This document shows, piece by piece, positions 35,195 to 49,355 of a stretch of 64,000 nt of DNA (its first letter is position 1; each line of letters begins with the position of its first letter). The notes under the pieces were generated by a model. That model ran no database searches and was not told the origin of the DNA. It worked only from the letters and a program-made list of their open reading frames with translations. Origin of the DNA: Epiperipatus broadwayi. Its lineage: Eukaryota > Onychophora > Udeonychophora > Euonychophora > Peripatidae. Location: the NCBI GenBank assembly GCA_028023455.1, contig JAQFVV010006199.1, positions 620,001 through 684,000 of the forward strand, read 5' to 3'. The translations under genes and the position numbers were made by a program.

Positions 35195-38100
35195 AAATTG
35201 ATTTTTAATAATAAATTGTTGCTTAGACAATTTATCATGTTATTTCAACTTAGTAACTTGTTTGATAATGTTAATAATTTAGATTATTTATTTAGGGTTT
35301 TTTTTTTCCAGGTCAAATATAAAAGCTGCAATTAGAACATAGTTTTTGTTGTTTACACTAATATGTTAATTCTATAAAACGGTGCTTAAACCCACTCACA
35401 ACTTTTGACTTTGATAATCTTATTTTTGTTAGTGTTATTACTGTCTTATAAGTGATACTTTTTTATTGTCTTGTTTCTAAAGTAATGGAGGCATCATGAT
35501 TAATGATTCTTCACCAAAAGTGACCACTTGTTCTTCGTCACATCACATGTAGGCAATCCTCTCCAATTTTTTTTTTTACTATTTTTGATTTTTTTGGATT
35601 CTTGGATTAAAAACTTTTGTCTTTTACCCTCGTTTCCATGACAACTAAAGTAGCAGATGTAGTATTTTAGATCTACCTAACCTTCTGGTCTTATTCTACA
35701 ATATTGATTTAGTTTAAAAGATTTGTCTACAGCTATGACCGCTTTCAACATCTGCAACTGTCTTGGGTTTCAAGAATTTGGTCAATAAACAGCTGTTGCA
35801 GAGCTTTCTGTCTGAAGGAAATATTTATTTACAATCTTTTTTACTTCTGGATCTTTAGTAAAATCATGCAATTATTAGAAAAAATATTTTCTACTGATTC
35901 TTTTTTCCCTCAACTCTATTTTAATGAAATGAAATGAAAATTATTTAATGCTAAATGTCATTTCTTAAAATGATAGTTTTATAATTAATTAAAGAATAAT
36001 TATAATCGCAAAGTTGTAAGTACAGTTTTAAATAATACACTTATATTGAATTGTTCTGATTGTGTTTTAATCTTGCTATATTTCATTTTTAAATAGATTA
36101 ATTATTGTAATTAAATGTTCTATATTAGTTGTTGTTTTTTTATATTCAATTTGCAAATATGTATAAATATTTTATTTTACAAATAAATTCACTTATAAAT
36201 TTGTAATAGATATTTTAAATATTTTTGTGAATATACTTTTGTGTATTTACATATGTATTCACTGTTTATTTTTCTCTATATGTTCTTTTCCCAAAAGTAA
36301 ATAACTTAGCAATGGGATATTATGATCAAGCAATAACATGTGATTTAGAATGGTGGAGAGATTGGCAAACTCAAGAGCCAAAGATTCATGGATTGATTCT
36401 CAACAGAAAAAAGTAAAAAAAAAGTTTTATTGAATTTTTATTCTTTTCTATCACTTTGATGCTTGAACACCATTTGCTTCTTTTAGTAATTGATTATATT
36501 ATTGTTGTTAATAACACATTTTATATTACAATACAAATATGAAAGATTGTTTGTTTGTGACTTTATAACTCAACAAATATTGAATCAACCTTGAAGAATC
36601 TTGCATGAATTTCTTTCTTTTTCTGTATAGAATTTTACTAGCATATACATTTTTGCTTTGTTTTAAAAAAATTGTAAGTTGCAATATAAAAATGCACAGA
36701 AAATCTATGTCATACCTGTTTTTGAATGATGACATGGCAGCACTGATTAAAATATTACAGAGTTGGAAATTTTTTTAAACAAAAATATAGTTTTTGGCCA
36801 AGCAAGATAAATATATTTTAAATTAATTATATTGCATTTGTATCACATATTTAATTTATTTGAATAATAACAATTTATATCAGTTGTAATATTGAATTTG
36901 ATAAACTTTTAGGATTTTAGTTTAAATATATATTTAACATGCATTAAAATAAAATTTAAAATGGCACAAGTACAACAAGAGAAATACTATTGAATTTTAT
37001 AAGCTTTTACTGTGAAATTGTTAATCTCCTGGGAATGTCTTTAAATATATTTAACACCATGAAAAGGTAAAATTTTAAAATGCTGCAGGTACAGCAAGAG
37101 AATTACCACTGAATTTGACAAACTTTTGCCATTTCCCTTTAAGTATATTCTCACTTGATAAAGTAAGTTTTAAATATATTTAATTAATATTTGAGAAGGA
37201 AAATTGTAAAATGGCATGGGTATTTATTTGATTTTAAAGATATTAACATCCATTAATCAACTAAAATACTAATATAGATATGATAATAAGAAATAGATTA
37301 ATATAAGGAATAAAAAAATAAGGATGAGAGATAACATCATTTATGTAAAAAAAAATATCGACCATCAATAATTTATTTATTAAGCTGACTCTTCTACAGT
37401 GCTTTGTATATTACTTGAAACAATATTAAAAATTATCAAATAGAATAAATTATTTACTTTTAAAAACAATAGCAGTGTAATAAATTAATCTTCTGCTAAG
37501 TGCTTTATAAGTTATATACTTTTAACAATATTAAAAAGTTTTTTGTTGTGTTGAAAATGAGAATTCTTTCATTATTTTGCAGAATTCAATCTAGCTCTTA
37601 TATAAATTTTGAGAATCTTTATTTTCTAACAAAATAAACATTAATTATTAACTAAGCCATTCTAGGCCATAATTTGGATTGTGTATTGTGAAAACACTGA
37701 ATGCAGTTTTTGCAAATCATTTTTTCATTCACTTTTAATGCCCCCCTCCTCCCAACTCAATTTGCTAATAAAATCATGAATTAGTATAAATACTAAGTCA
37801 TTAGTTTAAAAATCTGAAAATGGTATTAGCTTATAGAGCATACTTCACTTACCTTTTATTTATTTTCCAATCTTAAGGGTATAAAGAAACTTGCTTATAC
37901 TCATTGTTCTGATTAAACCACAAAGAAATAGCAGTTTTCTGGACTTAATTTAAATATTTATAATTAATTTACCAAAGATTTCCATAATAATCAATAAAAA
38001 GTAAATTCTTTCATGTTTACATTTATATTTCTTTGAAATATTTTTTATTTTTAAAAATTTACATTAAATAAATGCTGTGATACACTAACCCCCTCCTCCA

Positions 38101-39590
38101 TATATATATATTATGAACCATCAGAATTCAGCAGTGCCCATTTTTAGTGCTAATTTATTAATTATAAATGCAATTTTTGATTTAGAATTGCATTTAATAG
38201 ATTTATGATTGTTTTATAATTATTTGTTCAGAGTCTAAGATCAAACTTGAAATAATAAAGATTTTGATAAGTGTAGTTGATCAAGAACAATTCATTACAG
38301 AATTCAATGTAATTCACATTAATATTATATTTGAAGCTTTAAATATGATTTTTTAGAATATTTTTGTTTGTAAATTTTGATTCTAATAAATCAAGTTGAA
38401 TTTATTGAATGGTATTATAGAATAAATATTTTTTTGGGGGAAAATATTTGCAATGTGGAAAGACTAAAAATTTGCTTTCATGCATTTATTTTAATAATGA
38501 TATTTATGAAGATGAAAAACAAAATATAGATATTTATTTGAATTGGATTGATTTGTATTCATATGCAATAAATGGTGCATGAAAAAAATATTTTATTGTA
38601 TATATGATTATTTGGTTAAATTTCTTTTCCAATTGCAATAATATATTTAGTATAATGTAAAAAATATATATTTATTAAACTTATATATAGCTAAAGCCAC
38701 CCATTAAGTTATTCTAAAAATTTTGTATATTAAATGTTCATACATTTTCTTCTTTTTATAAAAATGATTTTTTAATAATGTTTTACAAAAGTTGATGGAA
38801 AAAAAAACAATAACAAGAAACTAAGTTGTACTAACATGTTTGAAATAATGTTGAAAACTACAAGAAATGATGTATAAGATGACATTCATATAGTGCTCAC
38901 ATTTGTTTCTCTAAATTCCACTTCACTAAGTATGAAACTGACAATTCTGTGCTGATGAAATTTTCATTATATAAAAAGAATCATTAAAATATTTATTAAA
39001 GGTAAAAGACCTTTCTAAAGAACTGCCTAGTAGTGAAGAGTGATGATTTAATGTTTTTCTTCTAGCTTTAGTCTCTCCTTAGCTAAGAAAAGTTAGTAAT
39101 TAGATGGCTGTCTGAGAAGAAAAATACTAAATCTGCTTCTAATTTACCCAAAGTAAATCTCAGGTTGTGGATATGGATTCACTAATTATACAAAGATTAA
39201 TATAAATCTTAACTTAAAAAAAACAACAACTTCTGAATGATTTTTTTTCTAACAGTTACAAGTAATCTTTTTTTTTTTTTAATGAAAAATCTATTATAAT
39301 ATATCATATATTTGTTTATTATATTATAATTTTATTCATATAACTTTAAGAATTCTTGTGTTTATATGTACATATATTGAATGGAATATATACTCCCCTT
39401 TCAGGTTTTACTACTTATTCTGACAGTGTACACAAAAATTTGATTGCTGGTATTTATCATTGATCATTAATAATATGCATAGTCTCAAATATTTTTTTGA
39501 ATAAATAAAAATGGTATTTTCATATATGCTATATCTTCATTATCACATCTTGTGTCATGTTATATATATGTTTATTATTAATATTTTTAT
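35195..39590. other. A+T-rich spacer with one SINE relic
   Basis: At 36341-36408 (plus) there is a tRNA-like stretch, AGAATGGTGGAGAGATTGG followed by GGATTGATTCTC and an A-rich tail, probably the same old family as 301-365. Otherwise nothing is recognised. Confidence 0.4.
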
Positions 39591-39683
39591 CATTCCAATC
39601 TATTAGAATTGAAAGACTTATCATTCCAATCTAATAACTGAAACACTCAGGCTTATTATATACCTGTGTCTATATATGTAATA

Positions 39684-39882
39684 TATAGGGTATATGAGCA
39701 CAGACTTTCACACAACCCACCACTCTCCACACTATCTCATAACACTGATACACTTGAACACAAACACATATATATTGGTGATTATTTATCTTTTCGACAT
39801 ATATGTGTTCAAGTGTATCAGTGTTATGAGATAGTATGGAGAGTGGTGGGTTGTGTGAAAGCCTGTGCTCATATACCCTATA
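39684..39882. mobile_element. Fold-back (MITE-like) element with ~85-bp arms
   Basis: The left arm from TATAGGGTATATGAGCACAG and the right arm ending CTGTGCTCATATACCCTATA are near-perfect inverted copies over about 85 bases, with a short A+T-rich centre. Direct copies of a 27-bp sequence starting CATTCCAATCTA lie outside at 39591-39617 and 39883-39909 with one mismatch. They are too long for a standard MITE target duplication and not symmetrically placed, since the left copy is 66 bases away. Open frames read across it on both strands are a by-product of the symmetry. Confidence 0.8.
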
Positions 39883-39909
39883 CATTCCAATCTACTAGAA
39901 TTGAAAGAC

Positions 39910-42900
39910 AGATTCTCGGATTGATCACTTTGGTCACTTTCGAAAACGTTAGAGATAATGTTTTGACTATTTAACTTTAACTAAAACTATTAGTTTATAA
40001 AAAGATTATAAAAAAATAAATAATACGTTACTTTTATATTTAGCAATGTATTTGTGGCAAACATTAGGAAACTATCGCTCGGTCACAATGTCATTTTACC
40101 TAGTTAATTCCATCTGCCTTCAGACTGAAGTAATTTATATGGAAGCTTTTTATTTAATTAGTCATAAATGCTATACAGACAACCATTTATTTTTTTAAGC
40201 ATTATTTTTTAACTAAAATCTGATATTTTTTGAAAAGTTTGTTATTGTTTTAAATACAGTACTTCATTCAAAAACCCTTTAAATAGAATAATAAAAAAAT
40301 ACAAATAAAATTTTTGTAATTCCTTTTGAAATCTTCCTCTTTCTCTAATCTCTTTTGAATATTATTTATTTACGCACGAAATATCAAATGATAAAAAATA
40401 ATATTGCAATTTTCAAGTTAATAAAAAATATGTATTTTCTTTTAGTACTATGAATAATAACAATAATCTATTTTGTTTTTATGACTTCAAAATTCTATTT
40501 CAGTTAACAATTTTGAAATTGTATTGGTTGATAGCTGTCATAAATATTATGGAGAAGAGATAAATTTAGTTAAATGTCTTTTAATTTGTTTTATATTTTT
40601 TAAAACCTTTTTGGCATATTTTCTATTTCATTGGTTGTGGTAATTTGACTAAGTTATGGAATAAAAAATATGTTTCACTTTTTTAAAAAACAAAAACAAA
40701 ATAAAGTTAAAAATAAATTCTTATATTTCTGTTCACTAAGTCGATGCGCAGGAATTATATGTAAGCATGTATGAGTAAATCTACATATAGCATATAGTAA
40801 CATTTACGGCTTTTCTGAACATATATAAATGAAATTAAAATTTATGGAGATATCTTATTAAAAACTATTTTTTTTTAAAAAGATTTTCATAAAGAAATTT
40901 ATAAAGCTATTTTTGTGAAATACAAAATTGTTTATTAGTGCATATTTAACAATGGATAATCTTATTTGAACTAATCATCTTCAAATTAAAAAAAAAATTT
41001 TAAAGAAAAAACCTGATAACTTATTATAAATATATATAGAATTAAATATCATTTTATATTGTTTTGTATTTTTTTAAATATATATATATCTAAACTAACT
41101 CTAGATATTTAAAAATTAATTATATATTTTCTCTTTAAAAACACAGAGAAATTGCTTTTGGAATTATATATTTATATATCAAAACAATATGTGATATAAT
41201 AATTTTTTTATTTATTTATAAAACGAAAGTTTCCAATCTCACATATTAATAGCCTGACAACTATTAACAGTACTGCTATTTCCCACTAGTGCTGTTTTTA
41301 AGAGTTAATATGTGCCAAATTATGATGGAAAACTGTCCATCTCAAAAAACTGCTAAGTAACTAAATCCTGACCTAATTTTATTAAATCTTAATAAATTTA
41401 TATCAAATGAATAGATTTTATTTTTCATTATGAGAAATTGAACAGGGTACTTGTTAGTGTAATAATTTTTGTTAAAGATCAGTGGAAGGTGATTGTAACA
41501 TTCATGGCAATGAATTAATATCTTCTTGTTTATCAGTCTGCCACTTAATACATTAACTTTTAATAGTAATCATACCTTAAACTTAATTTTAAGAAAGAGA
41601 AATACCAGAGTTTATATGAAAGTAATTTGTACTTTCTAAAATTGAAGTCAGCATTACATCGATTGTGTGATAATTAATTACCATTATACATTACTAACAA
41701 AGCCAATTGTTTTAAATAATAAACAACTGTAAAAGAAAAATCAATATAAAATTACTTTATTTATTGTTCTACTTTTATTTTCTTTACCTAAATAATTTAT
41801 GGTTTTATGAATTTTTTTTTTTAAAAAATAAACATTTATTACTAGAGTACTCTATATTTAGGGTGAAAGCCCACCTATTACTTTTTAAAAAAATTATAAT
41901 TTTATTATTCTTGTACCCAATAATCAAAGTTGTTTTTGGAACTTGGAATAATGATTGTAAAACAACTCTTGTATTCAATGTGTGGAAAGTTGTCAGAATT
42001 AAATCTGTTTCTCTTGGTTTTTATCTCAATTCATTTCACTGTCACTCAATGTATAATGTATCAGAATCTTTTTATAAAATTAGTATGGAATTGATAACAT
42101 TTATACAAACTGAGTAATTATTTAGAGTATTACTTTTTTGTTTTAATTTTGTCAAATTGTTTTTTAAAATATATGAACTTTTAAGCAGTACCATAAGCCA
42201 CATTTAGCACTATAGAGAGATATTGGTAATTATTACACAGTTGTTCTACATAATAGAACATATCATGTCGAGCCACCAAAACTCTACTGAAGATAATAAT
42301 CAATAAAGTTAACATTTCCAAAACAAAGAAAATACTGAAGAAATTTTATACTTACTAATAATGAATATGTAACGCTTTTTTTTTTTTTTTTAAAAAAATA
42401 TTACAAACTACTGTCAATGTTGTTGTAAAATTTAATGCATAATTTTATAATAATACAATGCAAAGTATACATTTACATAATTTACTAAAAAATAATATAT
42501 TATTGAATAATACAAACTTCCATAAATTAATAAAAGATAATGAAGCCATAATTTGTTAATAATTTCTTAAAAAACAACACAAATTTGCATAATTTACTAA
42601 AAAGTATTACAAATTAATGAACATTTAAAAAAAAAAAAACATTAAACATTATTACTGGTGGTAAGTGGCATAATTTATTAAAAAAATACTAACAAATTAA
42701 GTATTTATAACTTAGTAGTGTATATTTTTAATACATTATAGAAATTTTTATAATTTGTACTATATTATAAAATTAGTCCTTTAATGGTACAATTGCATTC
42801 ATTGTCATACAAATGCTAGTAGTAGATATTTATTTGGAATACAAATTATCAATTTGAATTTTTATCAAAAATGTTTAGTACAAAAACTGTTTGTTTCAAA

Positions 42901-45900
42901 AATTATAATAAATAGGGAAAATCATTTGTGATTTTTTTTTTAACCACAAATTCTACAAAATAGGAGTGATTTATTTTTGAGTTTTTTTATTTATTTATCA
43001 ATTAGAATCTTCAGTATAGCTTTGGTGACTCTACCTGGTATGTATAACTCAAATCTGTTAGGTAGAATGTATGGGAAGTATATATTGAAATGTGCACCAG
43101 AACTGTGATTCTTAATAATTCTGCTGAAATAAAGTCATGTCTATCCACATTAATACTGTGTAAGTTGAATTTATTGTAAAGATAATGTTATTTTTTATAA
43201 TAGCTGTTAAACTTATAAATGTATAATATATAACTCTTAGGTGCTTTTAATCAAAATATGAAATTGAGATTCATCGTTATTATAATACATTAAATCAAAG
43301 ATATTACATATATACTTATTAAATGTATTATTTTTTTTATTATGAACAAACACATTTATTAATATATTCTGGAAAAGTAATAAATAATTTTAAACATAAA
43401 CTTTGTTATACATACAAGCAGATAATACTTTTGATTTGATCTAGTAGAATATATAAATGTACTCTCACTATTTATTTAACTTTTTATTTTATTATATTAG
43501 AATTAATAAGTAAATACATAAGTATATGCAGGAAAGATTGAAATCTAATCAATTTTATTTTTTGTAAATCATTATTGATTGCACTTTTTGTTAAATTTTT
43601 ATATGTTATAGTATAAAATAAAATTTGAAGCTTCTATTTAGATAAAAATATCACTCAAAAATGAGCAGTGAAATTACTAGTATATTAGATTCTGGAGATT
43701 TGAAAAAATTTTCTGAGTTGTCATGCTTCTCAATATCATAACCTAATACAGATTTGTGTAAACTAAGAATTAATAACCTATCCTCAAAGTGAAATCTGTT
43801 GTTCATTCATTATTGTTATAGATGCTTGCTTGTAAATGGAAAAGATGTTATACACATATTTATTAAATGAGTTGCACTTTATTTGTGTTAGTTGTTCCTA
43901 ATAAAGAATTTTTGAATTATAATTAATAATATTGGGGGCATTGTAGTTGAATAATAAATTTTGTAAAACTGCAAAGTTATGTCCTTGTATTTAATTGATT
44001 GGAAATTATGTAAAGTCGAATTAATTTTAATTTCATGTTTAAGTGTAATCAATGCAGCTGGTATAGTCGATAAAAATGAAATTAATTTCACTCTTGTTTG
44101 TGTAAATAGTTATATTCACATTTGAATAGTAATATTTAAAACAAGTTACATAATTAACAACCATGTATTTACTTATTTCACACATTCACATAAAATAAAA
44201 AGCATCATCAATTTATGCATGTATACATATAAGAGTTATGTTTGATAAATATGTATGACATCTTTCATATTTTCAAGAAAAATAATTTAACATTTGCCTT
44301 ACAACAGAAAAAAGCAAAAAAAATTGCTAAATTATTTTCAATATTTTATTGCAATATTATATTTTTAAGAATTATGAAACAAAAAAATACCCTTAATATT
44401 ATATAATTTTTAAATATTGAGGGATATAATTATTTATATAAATAAAATGAATAATTTATCAATTGTGATTGATAGCATTGAAGATTACAGTAATTAAAGA
44501 AGAGATTTCAAAGTAGCAGAATTTAATTCTGTGCTCTCATGTTTTATTTGTTATTTTTTGAATAGTTAACAATTAAATAATATCTAACAAATTTTAGTAA
44601 TCTTTTTTCATGGATGAGTGAAAGGTCAAATATATTTTATAAATAAACTGAATATCATATGAGCATAATATATACTGCATTTATTTACATTTTATATATG
44701 TCATACATTTTAATTTATTAAATATATAATAATTAGTTTAAAAATATACTAAAAGTCTAATGATATTTTATTATTCCCATTTGACTTCTAAATTACTGCT
44801 AACTTGCAAATTTGTTATAGTTGAAAATATGGACTTATGGCTAATTGGTTTTTTTGATTTTGTTTTTATTATTGAACCATGAAAAAAAAAAACTTTTTTA
44901 GATTTCAAATTGTTAAAAGATAAAAAAAAATTGCACAACACATGTGCAATATTAATAAAAAAAGTTGTTTTTTTATTTATAAACACAAAAGCTCTGAAAT
45001 TAATGCCAAATATTCATTACTAGTTATTTGGAAATAAATTAAAGAAAAATATTCTCTATTTTCTTAAAGAAATGTAAGAATGATTCAAAATTGAAGATAT
45101 ATTGCTGAGAGGGGAAGAAGTAGCAAGACATTATCTTTTTAAAAGAAAGAAAGTTAATATTAGTTTTATGTTTTTTATTCATAACTTGTTTTATTTTTAT
45201 TTTTTGTATTTATTTAATTTACATATTTATTTATGCTTTTATATAAATATATGTACAGTATAGTACAATAATAATATCTGTATTTTGATGTAACTATTTT
45301 ATCAATATATAAAAGTAAATACAGTAGTTTATTGTGCCAACTTTTCAGATCTAGAGTTATGGACTGATCAAATTTCTTCATTCACTGGCATTATTCCACA
45401 GATATGCAATTGAGAAATACTAGTTTTGATTTCAGAATATCATGTTGTGTCATTCTAATTACTTTCTGATAATTTTTTAAAATCTAAATATTATTTTTTA
45501 TTAGGCAAAACATTCATATTAGATACGATATTTTAAAGTAATTTTTATTAAATTAATGAATTATAGGAAATATTTATACTGAAAAGAAAGTATATAAATC
45601 TGCTTTTTATTAAGTAAATGTTTAACAAATGCCTTATAAGCTATTGAAAGTTGAAACCAACTTCTTATTTTCTTCAAATTGTGTATTTTTTTTGTTAAAT
45701 GAATCAAAAAAATCTTAATAAGAATATTTTATTATAATAGAACATTCATTTAATTTTTTAACAGTTTTAGGAAAATAGTAAAGAAGAGACTGATAGAAAG
45801 AGGAAAATACTACTGCATTAAGTTAAGATTGCATTTACTTTTAAAAATGAGAAGACTGTATATGTTATCACTGCAGGCTATTTACATGTATAGATTTTCT

Positions 45901-48617
45901 ATTTCAACTACCAACAAATTTTTAGTAATGCATTCTGAACCTGCTTCTATTTATTATGATTTCTAAAAATCAAATGCTAAAATAAAAACTATATTGTATA
46001 ATAATATAAAAATCTACATTTTTATACTTTACTATTATTTTTATTTAAAACTGAGATAATAAATATTAATACTGAGAATAAAAATACTTTTTATATTTTG
46101 TAGTATTATTTTTTAATGAAGACAATTTATTAATGCTAATTTGTGGCAATTTAAATTATAAAAATGTATTTAACCTTCCCACTGCTGCAGACATCATATT
46201 TACTTTTTATGCATTAATTAAAATATATAATAATAAACATGAAAAATTAAATGCTTTATAAAGTTAACATACTACAGAAAAAATAAAGTTAAGAAGATAT
46301 GCAATTATCATAAAATAAAATAAAGAAAGAATTTAAACATTTAAAAAATATTTATTTCATTATTTATTTATAAATGTAAATCTGTATGATTTAAATATTA
46401 CGTTTTTTTTTTTTTCCTTTTCTAACAAAATAAATATTAAATTATATACTATTTTATTTTTCAAGTATTTATTTAATAATGACAGTGATAAAGATGGAGA
46501 ATTGAATTTGGTTATTTTATATATATAAATATACATATTGTAACTATATATTTAAGCCCTTAAGAGTTAAATGTCACTTATAATGATAATTTAAAAAAAA
46601 AATTTTTTTTCTTAAATAAGACTAAGCTTGTTTTTAGTTAACTTTGTTCTAATTAAGTTTTATAGCTATTAATTAAATGTCCCAATGATAAATATGCTTG
46701 TTAATAATCATTAAAAAATACTATTACGTTTATTTCTAGGGCATAGAATTTCAATTTAACAGTTCTACTGTTTTAAAATATACTAAATAAATTTATGTAG
46801 AGATTTGGCATTTATAGTTTATTAAGTATTTTATAGTTTATTCAATGGTAAATGCCTTTAAAAATAATATTTAAAACAATGTCTTTTAGGAGTTTAATTA
46901 AAAAAAACCCACCATTATTCAATTTTAAAATACTATTATAAATATTATATCTCCCCCTCCCCCTTTTTTTTTTGGGAATAGTAAAATTGTCTTTTAAAAT
47001 ATTTCCAATTTTAAAATATTACACAAAAATCTTATTTTTAAACAATAACCATACACATATATATTTATACACATGTACAGTAAAAACATAATTATTGTTC
47101 ACCTAGTTACATCCTAAATATAGAGATAAGTAATGTTATTTTGATTTCAAAAAAATATGTTTTTGAATTTAAGTATTTTAATTTTAATCTGTGACTTTTA
47201 AAACATGACACTAAATTTTATCATATATTGTTTTGAAAAGAAAAATGAACTCTGAACTTATTTTTAAATGTTAAAATAAAATAAGTCACAAATTATTATT
47301 TTGTCTGTTGGTGTACTTTACAATAATTTAACATCAGACACAACAAGATAAAATTAGATAAGTTATCCTAACTCATATAAAAATGTCTTTTTTAATGAGT
47401 CAAATAATCTTTAGAATAAGATGTCACAACAGATTGTGTATGATTTTCAAAATAAAAGGAAAAATGAAACTGAAAACATTACTCTGTATAGTGATGTGTT
47501 TTATAATGACTTAAATTAGACATAATAAGATAAAGTGATAGAAGATATCAATTGATGATATTAAAAATGAACAATTTTATGAGCAATAAATAAATGACTT
47601 AAATTTATATATATATAAACATAGTCAGTGTATGACTAGAATGGTACATTATCCCCACTATGACTAAAAAAAATTTTTATACCACTCCTTAACATACAAG
47701 GATCAACCTACTTAAGATTTTTAAAGATAAATATGACATTTTGCAGTATGTCTGTAAGAAATCTTGCTTTTTAGAAGCAAAATGATAATCTTACTGTTTA
47801 ATGAAGGATACACAACATTTAATATTGTTATAAAGATTTTGCAAAATTTTAGCCTATATTTTAAAAATAACTTATTCTAAATATTTGAAAGATTCGATGT
47901 CAGAGACATTTTATTAGTTATAAATAATCACTTTTATTTTTTACTACAGTAAAATATTTGAGTATTGTCATGGTTGGATTAATGCTATTATGAATTAGCA
48001 TAATATTAAATAATAAAACATTTTGCTTATACTAATATTTAGTATAGCTACAAAATAACAAGTACGAGAATTGAAAATGTTAGATGGAAATTTTATTTAT
48101 CAATATTTTGTAGTTTATATGCTTGAAATACATTTAGTTCCTTAAGAAGTTGTTTACTTTTTGTTATAAATAAAAGATAATGAAAGAGATTTTAAATTAC
48201 TTGGTATTTGTAATTTAAGTCTGTGGTGGCACTCAGGTAATGATGGATGCATATAGTATAGAGATGATGGGTACAGTTATGATTTATTATAAAAAAAGAT
48301 GTTTAGAAATTAAATAAAATTTAAAAAATCACATTTGATTATCAGAATTATTTTAAAAATTAGATTTTAATCAAAACAAAATGCTGTCACATCATCAAAC
48401 ATCAGGAGGAACCAATTCAATTTGAAAAATGAACAAAATCTTCTTTGTTTGATGTTTGTTTTCTAACAAATTATTTTTGATAACTACTAAATTTATCAAT
48501 TTATGCTTTAAAAGTTTAATTTTTTTTTGTAATTTTTACAATATCACTAAATATTATAACAATCTGCTGAATAACCTCATTTCTAGACAACTGTATTTCC
48601 TGCGACTGTAATCTCTA
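39910..48617. other. Long A+T-rich spacer, nothing recognised
   Basis: Nearly 9 kb of very A+T-rich DNA with homopolymer and dinucleotide runs. A 117-codon open frame at 41764-42117 is Phe/Leu/Tyr-rich, made of A/T codons, and resembles no family I know. No splice-like exon chain, RNA gene or transposon end was found. Confidence 0.6.
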
Positions 48618-48737
48618 TAGTAACAATATTGTAAACAAAGGCAAAACTCTCCATACAGTAGTGCCACCCTGTGCTAACCAGAGTAATCAATAGATGCCAG
48701 AAGGCTTGTGCATAAAATCCCTATTTAGTGCCTACTC

Positions 48738-48796
48738 ATCCAATATCCCCAGACTAGTTTCTGGCTTGTGACCATCATCAGTGAGGAACCTTGGAT
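48738..48796 (-). ncRNA. Type I hammerhead ribozyme, core intact
   Basis: On the minus strand from 48796: ATCCAA-GGT-TCCTCA (stem I), CTGATGA (48781-48775), stem II TGGT-CACAA-GCCA, GAAA (48761-48758), C-TA-G, T and cleavage C at 48752, then TGGGGA-TA-TTGGAT (stem I partner). TGGGGA pairs with TCCTCA and TTGGAT with ATCCAA, separated by an internal loop (TA / GGT). Such a loop makes the tertiary contact with loop II in natural type I hammerheads. Stem III alone is two pairs, but ACTAGT is palindromic, so dimers would form a six-pair stem III. All invariant core bases are present. Cleavage is predicted 3' of C48752. Confidence 0.85.
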
Positions 48797-48901
48797 CTGA
48801 GAGCACTGCACCTAGATCTTAGGATCTAATGCAACCCTCCAGCAAAAGGTGGCTGCTGGAGGGTTGTATTAGATCCTAAGATCTAGGTGCAGTGCTCTCA
48901 G

Positions 48902-48960
48902 ATCCAAGGCTCCTCACTGAAGATGGCCACAAGCCAGAAACTAGTCTGGGGATATTGGAT
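48902..48960 (+). ncRNA. Type I hammerhead ribozyme, core intact
   Basis: ATCCAA-GGC-TCCTCA, CTGAAGA (48917-48923), stem II TGGC-CACAA-GCCA with four perfect pairs, GAAA (48937-48940), C-TA-GTC with cleavage C at 48946, then TGGGGA-TA-TTGGAT. The core box is CTGANGA with N7 = A, and position 7 is the one position of that box known to vary freely. Both parts of stem I pair as in the minus-strand copy at 48738-48796. It should be catalytically competent. Confidence 0.85.
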
Positions 48961-49355
48961 GAGTAGGCACTAGATAGGGATTTTATGCACAAGCCTTCTG
49001 GCATCTAATGATTACTCTGGTCAGCACAGGGTGGCACTACTGTATGGAGAGTTTTGCCTTTGTTTACAACAATTATGTGCTAGTATGAGATGGTCATCAT
49101 GTGATGTTTAGTGGTTTAACACCAATCCTGCCTAATAGGATAGTGGTGGCTATGGTTGTTTAAGAGCCAAAGACACCAAAATGTATGGGTGCTGAATTGA
49201 GTTCAGACCCATATGACTATATAAGCTATTGAGCTTAGATTGAAAATATTTTTGTGTTTTCAATTTCATTCTTATAATTTTGTAGTAAAGTAGAGTTAAA
49301 AGGTGGCTGCTGGAGGGTTGCATTAGATCCTAAGATCTAGGTGCAGTGCTCTCAG

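Noticed and set aside
39666-39974. Mirror-like ORFs on both strands with nearly the same peptide
   Set aside because: Produced by the perfect inverted repeat at 39684-39882.
41764-42117. 117-codon open frame
   Set aside because: Phe/Leu/Tyr-rich from A/T codons, no family resemblance, no exon-like signals or composition change. Best explained by A+T-rich background.
42275-42310. Hammerhead-like CTGAAGA near 42280
   Set aside because: No GAAA box and no pairable stems; a chance match.
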